DNA from: JBDGYW01 sp964518955
GTDB lineage: Bacteria; Gemmatimonadota; Gemmatimonadetes; Gemmatimonadales; GWC2-71-9
Reading direction: 5' to 3'
NCBI GenBank assembly: GCA_964518955.1
Contig: CAZFHS010000034.1
Location: 6,488 to 70,487, forward strand
DNA length: 64,000 bases
Every line of letters begins with the position of its first letter. Position 1 is the first letter of the stretch. Both the position numbers and the translations under genes were made by a program. Positions 1 to 7,954 of this stretch are shown here, piece by piece. The notes beneath the pieces were generated by a model. That model ran no database searches. It had not been told where the DNA came from and saw only the letters and a program-made list of their open reading frames with translations.

Positions 1-544
1 TCCATGCCAAAACAGCCAACGGGAGAGCACCATTCGGAAAGTGCGCAGCCACGGGATGCAAGTGCAGTTTTTCGATAAGCCCGGCCAAACCGCGGTGGTG
101 GTGTTCCGGACTTTCTGTCTCCGGCACAAAAGCCTCCTTGCCGGCTCCACAGATGGGGCACACGCCCGGGGGTTCGGGCCCGTCGTGGATGTAGTTGCAG
201 ACAGTGCAGCGCCAACGGTTCGATTTCTGGGCGCTAGTTGTTGAGGTTTCCTCACCTGGCCCTCCGGGAGCGGTAGTGGCCAACCGAGGCCCGTCGGGAC
301 CATCAACGTTGGGGATGAATACGGACCACGGCTGTGCACATACAGGGCAGTCATCCGGTGGTGCGTCACCCTCATGCGTATATCCGCAGACTGTGCAAAC
401 CCATTTGCGAGCGGCAGTCGTATTCTCCTTGGGCTCCTCCTCAGCCTTTTCAAACATCTCTTTAGGCTGGCCGCAGACCGGACAAATGTCGGGCGGGCTA
501 TTCCCTTCGTGGACATACCCGCAGACGGTGCAGACCCATTTCAT
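1..544 (-). CDS. Triple rubredoxin-domain protein with a membrane domain start (partial, runs off left edge)
   Basis: Read directly from the minus strand; the frame is open from an ATG at 542-544 to the window edge (181 codons, no stop). Three rubrerythrin-type rubredoxin modules are visible, each with CxxC..CPxC: Cys 5/8/21/24, 50/53/66/69 and 113/116/129/132. Each should bind one iron in an Fe(Cys)4 site. An acidic then Thr/Gly-rich linker separates modules 2 and 3. After a His-rich stretch (about 148-163) the sequence HPVAAHFPNGALPLAVL begins; that resembles the opening of DUF2231-type membrane domains, so the missing C-terminus is probably membrane-embedded. A GGGAGG ribosome site lies just upstream of the ATG. 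The role is inferred: an electron-transfer module tethered to a membrane domain, perhaps for oxidative-stress reduction. The second module ends CPVCAQ instead of CPVCGQ. Confidence 0.85.
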   Translation of the reverse strand, partial: MKWVCTVCGYVHEGNSPPDICPVCGQPKEMFEKAEEEPKENTTAARKWVCTVCGYTHEGDAPPDDCPVCAQPWSVFIPNVDGPDGPRLATTAPGGPGEETSTTSAQKSNRWRCTVCNYIHDGPEPPGVCPICGAGKEAFVPETESPEHHHRGLAGLIEKLHLHPVAAHFPNGALPLAVLAW

Positions 545-742
545 GACAAAAACCTCCCGAATTTTCCCTCGTAAACGGCCACAGGTTTCTGGTCGACTCT
601 ATGACGCTGTCTCGCGACTCCGCCACCTATTGGATAATAGCGGCTTTATGAGGTTTCGGAGTATCTGGCGCCACATATCGAAACACCGCGCTTTCTGCTA
701 TCGTATGGGATCATCATCCGTCAAATTGGGAGCGTGCGACAC

Positions 743-1234
743 ATGACCCTGATAAGGTGCCCCGAGTGTGGTAGAGAGGTCTCGAGCAGCGCGTCAACAT
801 GCCCGGAATGCGCGTATCCAGTTGTGACCGGCACCCCTTCGGTTCCGCACCGTGCCGTGAAGAAGTCGAAGGGCTACACATGGGTCACGACCTCCCTATC
901 GATAGCGGCCAGGCTTTTCGGGGGAGTGATCATTGCTGCCGTCGGCGGTGATGAAGAGGGATCTGTCATGGCGATCATCGGCGGGACCATAATCGCAGCC
1001 TCTGCGTTCCCAACCTGGTACCGGGCCAAAATCGCACAGATCAAAACACGTAGCAGCGGTGCAGAGTTGGTCGACAGCGTGGAAGATCGGCTTCTCGAGT
1101 TCGAGCGGCGTCAACAGGATCAGATGGACCGGGTCGAGCAGATACACTCCGGACAGATTGCCGACCTCGAGGAGCGTCTCGACTTCGCGGAGCGTTTGCT
1201 CACGAAGCAAAAGGAGCAGATAGGTCCGGGGTAA
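743..1234 (+). CDS. Zinc-ribbon membrane protein with C-terminal coiled coil
   Basis: About 163 residues. An N-terminal zinc ribbon has two CPEC motifs (CPECGREV and CPECAYPV) within the first 25 residues. A hydrophobic Gly/Ala/Ile-rich stretch at about residues 55-90 could form one or two membrane passes. The last 55 residues are charged and heptad-like (LEFERRQQDQMDRVEQ..), so a coiled coil is likely. A GTG nine bases upstream (734) is an alternative start; the ATG at 743 puts the zinc ribbon at the extreme N-terminus, as is usual for this protein type. No enzymatic domain is recognisable. It is divergent from the rubredoxin gene to the left and convergent with the cysteine desulfidase-like gene to the right. 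Function unknown. Confidence 0.75.
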   Translation: MTLIRCPECGREVSSSASTCPECAYPVVTGTPSVPHRAVKKSKGYTWVTTSLSIAARLFGGVIIAAVGGDEEGSVMAIIGGTIIAASAFPTWYRAKIAQIKTRSSGAELVDSVEDRLLEFERRQQDQMDRVEQIHSGQIADLEERLDFAERLLTKQKEQIGPG

Positions 1235-1242
1235 AGTTCGTC

Positions 1243-2541
1243 TTATGATCTCCCCAGCATGATCCGGATGATCTCCTTGTCTGTTTCCTTCATCCCCTCG
1301 CGGCCAAGGCGGCCAATATTTTTGATTGTTTTCTCCACCCCCTTGGTGACGATCCCGTCACCGCCGTAGAACTGTTGCCCCCGTTCGTACATAAGAAAGC
1401 CTAGTATGCCAGCATCGACCGCGGCTGCGATCTTGGCCGCGCAGGAGGGCTTGGCGCCGTCACAGATTATGCCTGACACGGTCGCCAGGGCGTTGACCAC
1501 AGTGTGAGCCACCTCTTCGAACCGGCCACCGTGCAACCACGCGATTCCGGCCCCTGCGCCGCATCCGGCGCTGACCGCACCGCAATAGGCGGAAAGGCGA
1601 CCGATACCAGTTTTCTGATGGATGGTGATCAAATTGGAGACCATCAAAGCACGTAGAAGAGTGTCCCGGTCGGATCCGAGTTCGCTCGCATAAACCACTA
1701 CCGGCACCGAGGCGGTGATGCCCTGGTTGCCGCTGCCGGACGCAATCACCACCGGCAGATCGCTGCCGCTCATGCGTGCGTCGGACCCAGCGGCGGCGAG
1801 CGCTTTGGCACGCACCTTAACGTCATCCCCCCAAGTGTCGAGCAGAACCGATCCAATATTCGCGCCCCAGTCTCCACTCAACCCCTGTTCGGCGATGGCC
1901 ATGTTGTAGTCGATCTGCCGCTGAAGCAACTCGTCGACCTCATGCAGATCGACGCACTCGGCAAACTCGAGAATGTCGCGCACGTTCAGAAGCGACCGGT
2001 CGGTCAACTCCGCGGTTTCGATCTCATCACAGTTTTGGTCTTCGTAAAGGACGGAATCGTCTTTTTCCACCAGCACGACGTTGGTGTGGTAGTGTGAGAC
2101 TTGCACACTTGCCCGCGAATCCCCGGCGAACACCCGCACCACAAGGTCGAAGACCAACCCGCTTTGAGATTCGCTCACTTCGATTTCTTTGTGCTCCAAG
2201 AACTCGCGGATCGCCACGACACCGGCCTCGTCGACATCAGCGAGAACTTCGAGCACCTTCTCAGCGTTGCCCGCAGCGATCCCTGCTGCGGCGGAAGCTT
2301 CCACACCCCGCAAACCGCCAGTATTCGGAACCACAACGCTCTTCACGTTCTTGACGATATTGTTGCTTGCCTCGATTTCCACCCGTTCCGGCATGGTGCC
2401 GAGGACATCGCGTGCACGTGCTGCCGCATAGGCGATGGAAACAGGCTCGGTGCAGCCCATCGCCGGCGTCAACTCCTCATGCAGAATTGCCAGGTAAGCC
2501 TGATGAAGTTCATCTCGAGTTTGCATTTTCTTGCTCGTCAT
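1243..2541 (-). CDS. cyuA: L-cysteine desulfidase-like protein (UPF0597 / CyuA family)
   Basis: 432 residues, the full length of the UPF0597 family, whose characterised members are iron-sulfur L-cysteine desulfidases releasing sulfide, ammonia and pyruvate; the family also resembles the alpha subunit of L-serine dehydratase. The N-terminal GCTEP motif carries Cys30. C-terminal cysteines occur at about 320, 327, 360 and 367 (SAYCGA, CGAGAG, CDGAKPSC), spaced as expected for [4Fe-4S] ligation. There is no signal peptide, so it is cytoplasmic. The ATG at 2541 has only a weak ribosome site; Met6 is an alternative. It is last in a minus-strand run behind the MFS exporter, 25 bases away. In enterobacteria cyuA is paired with a cysteine permease; an MFS partner is different, so substrate specificity is uncertain. 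Confidence 0.8.
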   Translation of the reverse strand: MTSKKMQTRDELHQAYLAILHEELTPAMGCTEPVSIAYAAARARDVLGTMPERVEIEASNNIVKNVKSVVVPNTGGLRGVEASAAAGIAAGNAEKVLEVLADVDEAGVVAIREFLEHKEIEVSESQSGLVFDLVVRVFAGDSRASVQVSHYHTNVVLVEKDDSVLYEDQNCDEIETAELTDRSLLNVRDILEFAECVDLHEVDELLQRQIDYNMAIAEQGLSGDWGANIGSVLLDTWGDDVKVRAKALAAAGSDARMSGSDLPVVIASGSGNQGITASVPVVVYASELGSDRDTLLRALMVSNLITIHQKTGIGRLSAYCGAVSAGCGAGAGIAWLHGGRFEEVAHTVVNALATVSGIICDGAKPSCAAKIAAAVDAGILGFLMYERGQQFYGGDGIVTKGVEKTIKNIGRLGREGMKETDKEIIRIMLGRS

Positions 2542-2566
2542 ACTTCAACATATCCGAAGAAAGACC

Positions 2567-3796
2567 TCAATCCGCCGGCATCCGCCGGAATAGTCGCAAC
2601 AAGATCAAGAAGGAAACCGCCCACAGCACCGAGCCTAGCAGGAAGGGAGCGCCGGGCAGCTCGATCGGCGCGGCGTCCGACGTGAAGTAGCTGAACAAGC
2701 CCGCCGCAAAGATCAGGGGGGCAGCAATGCTCGTCAGACTCATTAGAGAGGTTATTGCCCCCTGAATCTTCCCCTGATCGTGAGACGCAACCGTGCCTGC
2801 GATCAGGCCCTGAATGGCGGGCCCAGAAACTCCGCCCAAGGCACCAAAGATTATGACGGCGAACATCATCCAACCCTCGGAGGCCATACCGTATCCAAAG
2901 AACGCCAGAGTGGCCACCACGAGACCGAACAGAATTGACCGTCGCTCACCAAACTTCTTGATGAATGGCTGCACCAGCACACCCTGTACCAGGATGGCCA
3001 TGAAGCCTACCAGCGCCAAAGAGAGGCCGTTTGTACCCTCATCCCACCCGAACCGGTGGCCAGTGTAAAGAACCCAAACCACCTCGAGGCCCCGCTGCGC
3101 CAAGCCGATGAAGACGAACGATACAGCGAGGCCGGCTACTAGGGGGTACGTCCTGAGAACCGCGAGACTTCCCAGAGGATTGGCCTTCTCCCATGAGAAG
3201 TGTCCACGTTTATCGGGAGGCAGTGACTCGGGAAGGACGAAGAAACCGTACAGCCAGTTGATCAATGCCAGCGCCGCAGACCCGAAGAAAGGCAGCCTGA
3301 GGTGGAATTCGCCCAGGAACCCTCCCAAGGCAGGGCCGAAAATGAAACCGAGCCCGAAAGCCACACCTACCAACCCGAAATTGCGGGCTCGGTTTTCCGG
3401 CCCGGATACATCTGCTATGTACGCGTTGGCTGTGGTGAAGCTTGCTCCCATGACTCCAGCGATAATGCGACCCACGAACAGCCACCAGATGGACGGCGCA
3501 AACCCCTGGATGATGTAATCGACGCCCAGTCCGAAGAGGGAGATGAGTATGATGGGACGGCGTCCGAACCTGTCAGACAGTGACCCTAGAATCGGAGCGA
3601 AGAAGAACTGCATCGCGGCGTAGGTAGCTGCGATGATGCCGAACCACCGACCCGCGTCCGCCGTGCTGCCCCCGACGAAATCTTTGACGAGCTCGGGCAA
3701 GATCGGAATGATGATCCCGATCCCCAGAACATCTATGAACACCGTGACCAGGATGAATGCCATCCCGGCCTTTCGACCTTTTCGGAATACGCTCAA
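2567..3796 (-). CDS. MFS transporter, TetA-like drug:proton antiporter family
   Basis: 409 residues with about 12 hydrophobic segments. The first helix carries FIDVLGIGIIIPILPEL, and the 2-3 loop has GSLSDRFGRRPIIL, the DHA1 signature also seen in TetA-type antiporters. Helix 5 shows the antiporter-like GxGFIFGPALGG. It probably exports a small hydrophobic compound across the inner membrane using proton exchange; actual tetracycline transport cannot be inferred. The frame begins with TTG at 3796 behind a GGTGGG site; the ATG at 3763 (MAFILVTVF) is an alternative giving a shorter N-terminus. It lies between the lipoprotein gene (15 bases upstream) and the cysteine desulfidase-like gene and is probably co-transcribed with both. 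Confidence 0.85.
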   Translation of the reverse strand: MSVFRKGRKAGMAFILVTVFIDVLGIGIIIPILPELVKDFVGGSTADAGRWFGIIAATYAAMQFFFAPILGSLSDRFGRRPIILISLFGLGVDYIIQGFAPSIWWLFVGRIIAGVMGASFTTANAYIADVSGPENRARNFGLVGVAFGLGFIFGPALGGFLGEFHLRLPFFGSAALALINWLYGFFVLPESLPPDKRGHFSWEKANPLGSLAVLRTYPLVAGLAVSFVFIGLAQRGLEVVWVLYTGHRFGWDEGTNGLSLALVGFMAILVQGVLVQPFIKKFGERRSILFGLVVATLAFFGYGMASEGWMMFAVIIFGALGGVSGPAIQGLIAGTVASHDQGKIQGAITSLMSLTSIAAPLIFAAGLFSYFTSDAAPIELPGAPFLLGSVLWAVSFLILLRLFRRMPAD

Positions 3797-3811
3797 AAGC
3801 CCACCAAGGAG

Positions 3812-4195
3812 CTATCGCTTCACCCCATAGATGTCCGCTTCACCCATCCCACCCGACATGAAGCCGCTGAATTCATCACCTTCGAATTCCAGCTCGCCAC
3901 TCATTCCAAACTCGCTGAGGCTGAACGTCATTGTCTGGCCGTCGACAACGATGTTGTCCATCGCTCCGCCGCCCATCTCGGTTTCCATGGTTCCGGTGTA
4001 GCCCGCCTCCGCCGATCCTTGGATCGTCATTACGCCACCCAATTCCATCCCTTGCGCCGAAACGGTGAAGTCGTAGGTGCCTGACGGATCGAATGGTGGA
4101 GGGGCAGGAGGAGCGGGAGGAGCCGGAGGAGGACCGCTCGCACAAGCGCTTACAATTAACCCTACTGCAGCAGCGATCAGGACTCGCCTTTTCAT
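3812..4195 (-). CDS. Small lipoprotein with Pro/Ala linker
   Basis: 127 residues. A signal peptide with lipobox (IVSAC at about 14-18) is followed by a proline-alanine linker (PPAPPAPPAPPP) and then a beta-rich region starting PSGTYDFTVSAQG. That region is Gly- and Met-rich, with repeated G-T-M / G-E-L patterns like those of small secreted lipocalin-like or DUF1579-like modules. It is likely anchored to the outer membrane or periplasmic face. The linker is encoded by a 9-bp G-rich repeat (on the plus strand, GAGGAGCGG units) that recurs elsewhere in the window. A GGAGAC ribosome site precedes the ATG. It sits 73 bases after the first VPS10 propeller. Function unknown. Confidence 0.75.
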   Translation of the reverse strand: MKRRVLIAAAVGLIVSACASGPPPAPPAPPAPPPFDPSGTYDFTVSAQGMELGGVMTIQGSAEAGYTGTMETEMGGGAMDNIVVDGQTMTFSLSEFGMSGELEFEGDEFSGFMSGGMGEADIYGVKR

Positions 4196-4268
4196 ATTGT
4201 CTCCTAATGTGGGACTATTTCGCTACCCGGCGGGCGGGCCAGCAGCGCCGACCCGCCCCCGCGTTCCA

Positions 4269-7200
4269 TTAGAACAATGAGTTCTTACCTTCAAAACCAG
4301 CTTTTCTTTCAATCGTGAGTTGTTGTATCAGAGTGCGCTCGCCGATTGTGAGCGTGAGAGTGTATGTACCCGGCTCAGCCAATGGCGCGGGTTCAATGGA
4401 ACTTCCGAAGTAATCGATCAAACCGCCCAAACCCACCAGCTCCGGCATGATCGCCAATGCAACATCTTGGGCCAATCCCATCATCTCCATGCCCATGCCG
4501 CCGCCCATCGACTCGCCGGGACGCTCGCGGAAGGCCTCCGGGTCTCCACCTTGCGGACCCATCATCATGGCGCGAACCATTTCCATCAGGTCGGTTTCGC
4601 CCGTGAAGATTCCCGTGAGGCGCTGGATCGCCATCTCATTGTGCTCTTCAGATATCATCGAGTCACGGACGACAACCGCGCGCGCGGAAACCTCCACTTG
4701 TTCGGCTTGCCGGGACGGTGATACGACATCCGGCTCGGGCCTGTCGACGCGCAGATCCCAATCGACCGTGTGCAAACCAGCCGCGGCCCGCCCTGACAGA
4801 GTCTTGACAACTTCCCCAGCCGCGTTCTGCACAGTTATCGAGACTCTAGGCGCAGACGGCCTTTCACCCTCTTCGCGCTCCGCCCGCGCGGCGGCCCTGA
4901 TTTCACGAGCCGAGTCGTCGCTTATGTAGTAGCTGATTGCAGCTTTGGACCCAGGAGTCGGCCTCGCGAACCAGGCATGTCCGTAAGACTCACCGCCACG
5001 TGCTCTCTGTCCGAACTGGAATGCCGGTGGCGGCGCGAACAGATGTGCGCCATCCGCAAACACCTGGTCCGACAACTGCTCGAGCGGCGCAATGTTCACA
5101 ATCCAAAGCGCTCTGCCGTGCGTTGCAGCGATGAGTTCGTGGTCGCGAGGGTGAATCTTCAAATCGTGGACCGGTACCGCCGGCATGCCGTTCATGAACC
5201 GGGTCCATGAACCACCTCGGTCGGTGGATACATATGCAGCCAGGTCCGTACCAACGAACAACAAGTTCTCGTTGTGCGGGTCTTCGGTGATCACGTGCAC
5301 GAAATCGATGGAACCTGTAGGTAAATCCGCGACGATAGACCGGAAGGACTGACCGTCGTCATCAGTCACGAATACGTACGGCGCAAAATCGTTGGTCCTG
5401 TGATTGTCGTACGTCACGTAGAACCGGTTCACGTCGTGATTGGACGGTGTGATTCGGCTCACGTACGTGCCTGCGGGGACGCCCTGCACACGATCTGTCA
5501 GCTCAATCCACTCACCGCCGTCGTTACGAGTGATCCACAACCTGCCGTCGTCGGTACCTGCGAAGATCCTCCCTTGTTGCAACGGCGACTCGGCCAGCGA
5601 GACGATGGTCGCATAAGTCTCCGCGGTCGTAACGTCGAGAGTGATGCCACCCGTTTCGAACAGGCTGATACGGACCTTGTCAGGGTCGGCGTAGCTCAAG
5701 TCGGGTGAGATCGCGGTTAGACCATCACCCCATTCGGTGCTCTTCAACACCTTGTTCGAACCGGCGTAGAAGTGACTGCGTTCGTGCACAGACTGGAAGA
5801 ACGGGGTGTTCCAGTTCCACCTCAGGTGGTTGTCTGCCGAATCCGCCGACGCCCGCTCGCGCAAACTTTGGATGCGCGGGTCGTCTTCCGAAACACCCTC
5901 TTCGATGAGCGTGACAATTGTGTCCTGGTAGGGCCGCCACGCTGCTTGCCAGGTTGGTTTGGCCAGAGTCGTGCGGTCACCGGTGGCGAGGTTCTGGCGG
6001 GCCATCATGCCGCCCTGGGATTCGGTCCAGACCAGGTCGTGGTCGATGGGATCTTGCTGCGAAACGAAACCGTCACCGAAGTGGATGTCGGCCCAGTGGT
6101 ACTTGCTCAGCATTCCGTCGGAGAGTCGGCTAGGGCCGCACCACAGGCCGTTGTCCTGCAATCCCCCACAAACACGGTAGGGTATGTCCATGTTGTAGCT
6201 GACGTAGTAGAACTGCCCAGTTGCGACGTTGTTGAAAGTGATCCAGTTGCCGCCCTTGTCGAAGGTGACTCCCACGCCGCCGTCGTTACCGACGATCATC
6301 CGTTCGGGGTCCAGCGGGTCGATCCACATGGCGTGGTGATCGACATGAATCCCGTTGCTGGTGGTGCCGGCCGTCGTGCCGCCGTCGGGGGAGAATTGGA
6401 GAGGCGTGGAAGACCAATAGACGCGTTCGGGATCTTTCGGGTCTACTCGCACCTGTGAGTAGTAGAACGGGCGCACGTTGGCGTCGTGTCTCATCTCCCA
6501 TGAAACACCGCCGTCATCGGACCGATACAAACCGCTGCCGCCCGACCCGTCCTCTTCCTCCTCAGCCTCGATCATGGTGTACATGATCTGCGGATTGCTG
6601 AGCGCGATTGCGATACCGATGCGCCCCTTGTTCGCGGTCGGGAAACCGTTGCCGCTGATCTCCGTCCAAGAGTCTCCACCGTCGGTCGACTTCCAGAGAG
6701 CGCTGCCCGGCCCGCCACTGTTGAGGAAGTAAGGCCCGCGAACTCGTTGCCAACTCGCGGCGAAAATCACATTCGGATCCTCGGGATGGAGGATCACGTC
6801 TACAAACCCAGCTGAATCACTGATGAACTTGACCAGGTCCCACGTGACCCCACCGTCCTGAGTGCGATACAGGCCTCGCTCGGGATTCGAGTCCCACACA
6901 TGGCCCAGCGCCGCCACAAAAACGATGTCGGGGTTGGTGGGATGGACGACGATTCGACCGATTACCTGAGTCGCCTCGAGTCCCATGAGTTCCCAGGTCT
7001 CACCACCATCCGTGGACTTGAAGATTCCACCACCGGCCGAGATCGAGTTCCGTGAATCTTCCTCACCGGTTCCGACCCAGATCTGGTTGGTGTCGCTAGG
7101 CGCGATCGCGAGATCGCCCATGGCCACGACACGCTCTTCGGTCCAAATCGACTTGAACGTCGTGCCGTTGTTCGTGGTCTTCCATAGACCACTCGCTCCA

Positions 7201-7412
7201 GTCGCCACGTAAAAGGTCTTGGATGGAGATGGAATTCCCTCGACGTCGGTTACGCGCCCACTCGTGTTGACCGGACCGATAGAGCGCCACTTGAATGCGT
7301 CCATCACGTCGTCGAGCGGTTGAGTCAGCTGCGCGGACAACGTGTTGGGGCCGAGGAGCACTGCCCCGATTGCGAGCATAAGCATTACGCTCAGTTTGGG
7401 TCTGCAAACCAT
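4269..7412 (-). CDS. Secreted sortilin/VPS10-type beta-propeller protein (paralogue 1)
   Basis: 1047 residues with a signal peptide (cleavage near LSAQ, residue 28). Asp-box/BNR motifs of the form S-x-D-G-G-x-x-W recur through residues 60-760 (for example STDGGETWEL, SDDGGVSWEM, TRNDGGEWIEL), giving a large multi-bladed propeller as in the sortilin/VPS10 family. After AATHGRALWIVN the C-terminal 250 residues contain a FlgD-like Ig module (VKTLSGRAAAGLHTVDWDLR), a Met-rich loop and a final beta-rich end. Such proteins are often named glycosyl hydrolase, but no catalytic residues can be pointed to here; binding of protein or glycan is equally possible. An AGGAGAC site precedes the start. It lies 22 bases after the GbsR/MarR-type regulator and is probably under its control. 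Confidence 0.85.
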   Translation of the reverse strand: MVCRPKLSVMLMLAIGAVLLGPNTLSAQLTQPLDDVMDAFKWRSIGPVNTSGRVTDVEGIPSPSKTFYVATGASGLWKTTNNGTTFKSIWTEERVVAMGDLAIAPSDTNQIWVGTGEEDSRNSISAGGGIFKSTDGGETWELMGLEATQVIGRIVVHPTNPDIVFVAALGHVWDSNPERGLYRTQDGGVTWDLVKFISDSAGFVDVILHPEDPNVIFAASWQRVRGPYFLNSGGPGSALWKSTDGGDSWTEISGNGFPTANKGRIGIAIALSNPQIMYTMIEAEEEEDGSGGSGLYRSDDGGVSWEMRHDANVRPFYYSQVRVDPKDPERVYWSSTPLQFSPDGGTTAGTTSNGIHVDHHAMWIDPLDPERMIVGNDGGVGVTFDKGGNWITFNNVATGQFYYVSYNMDIPYRVCGGLQDNGLWCGPSRLSDGMLSKYHWADIHFGDGFVSQQDPIDHDLVWTESQGGMMARQNLATGDRTTLAKPTWQAAWRPYQDTIVTLIEEGVSEDDPRIQSLRERASADSADNHLRWNWNTPFFQSVHERSHFYAGSNKVLKSTEWGDGLTAISPDLSYADPDKVRISLFETGGITLDVTTAETYATIVSLAESPLQQGRIFAGTDDGRLWITRNDGGEWIELTDRVQGVPAGTYVSRITPSNHDVNRFYVTYDNHRTNDFAPYVFVTDDDGQSFRSIVADLPTGSIDFVHVITEDPHNENLLFVGTDLAAYVSTDRGGSWTRFMNGMPAVPVHDLKIHPRDHELIAATHGRALWIVNIAPLEQLSDQVFADGAHLFAPPPAFQFGQRARGGESYGHAWFARPTPGSKAAISYYISDDSAREIRAAARAEREEGERPSAPRVSITVQNAAGEVVKTLSGRAAAGLHTVDWDLRVDRPEPDVVSPSRQAEQVEVSARAVVVRDSMISEEHNEMAIQRLTGIFTGETDLMEMVRAMMMGPQGGDPEAFRERPGESMGGGMGMEMMGLAQDVALAIMPELVGLGGLIDYFGSSIEPAPLAEPGTYTLTLTIGERTLIQQLTIERKAGFEGKNSLF

Positions 7413-7434
7413 GATGTCTCCTTACTCGTGTGTA

Positions 7435-7905
7435 TCACTTCAAACTGGTCTTAGTCTTCCAGCGATCGTATGCCTCCAGCATTGACTCCTCCAGCATCTC
7501 GAGGAAGTCGATCATCGTTTCCAATGAGTCACGGGTTTCGTCGATCTTGGGATCGCGATGTTCGAGCGCCTCTGTGAGCAAATGGCGAATCTCGAGGTAC
7601 TTGATGCCGCGATCTACAAATGCGCGCTCCCAGTTCCGGTAGCTCTTTCTGAAGTAACGCTTGCGATCGCCGGGGTGGGTTCGATACTCGACGGTGCCGA
7701 TGGTTTGGAGTTTGTTCAGAGCGTTGCTCGTGGCGCTCTTGCTCAAGTCGAGCGCTTCGCGGATCTCATCGAATGTGAGTTCAGGTTCTGATGCAACAAT
7801 CAACAGTCCGAGAATCCGACCTTCGGCGGGCCGAAATCCGGTCTGGTCGTGAAGGACCCCAATACGTTCAATGAGGTTTCGCTGCGGTTCTGTGAGGGGT
7901 AGCAT
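7435..7905 (-). CDS. GbsR/MarR-type winged-helix transcriptional regulator
   Basis: 156 residues. A winged helix-turn-helix occupies about residues 15-85: the recognition region is LTFDEIREALDLSKSATSNALNKLQ, followed by a wing TVEYRTHPGDRKRYFRKS. The remaining 70 residues are helical (LETMIDFLEMLEESMLEAY) and suit dimerisation. This layout fits the GbsR family, MarR relatives that repress transport or osmolyte genes. No Shine-Dalgarno is visible before the ATG, whereas a -10-like TAGCAT lies seven bases upstream, so the message may be leaderless. A perfect 9-bp inverted repeat overlaps that promoter (see the regulatory feature). The gene precedes the VPS10 propeller in the same direction; autoregulation and control of the propeller are inferred. 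Confidence 0.82.
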   Translation of the reverse strand: MLPLTEPQRNLIERIGVLHDQTGFRPAEGRILGLLIVASEPELTFDEIREALDLSKSATSNALNKLQTIGTVEYRTHPGDRKRYFRKSYRNWERAFVDRGIKYLEIRHLLTEALEHRDPKIDETRDSLETMIDFLEMLEESMLEAYDRWKTKTSLK

Positions 7906-7912
7906 GGGCAGA

Positions 7913-7952
7913 ATGCTACCTTGGTTCTCTTAGTTCTGCAACCAGAGAACCA
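7913..7952 (-). promoter_or_regulatory. Putative promoter and operator of the GbsR/MarR-type regulator
   Basis: A perfect 9-bp inverted repeat, TGGTTCTCT at 7922-7930 and AGAGAACCA at 7944-7952, has centres 22 bp apart, about two helical turns, suitable for a dimer. On the minus strand a -35-like TTGCAG (7936-7941) and -10-like TAGCAT (7913-7918) are spaced by 17 bp. The proximal arm falls inside that spacer and the distal arm just upstream of the -35, so binding should block polymerase. The predicted transcript would begin at about the ATG (7905). Repeat and spacing are seen; function is inferred. Confidence 0.65.
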
Positions 7953-7954
7953 TA

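Noticed and set aside
195..746. Plus-strand open frames at the left edge
   Set aside because: They are antisense to the three rubredoxin modules, whose Cys spacing is unambiguous.
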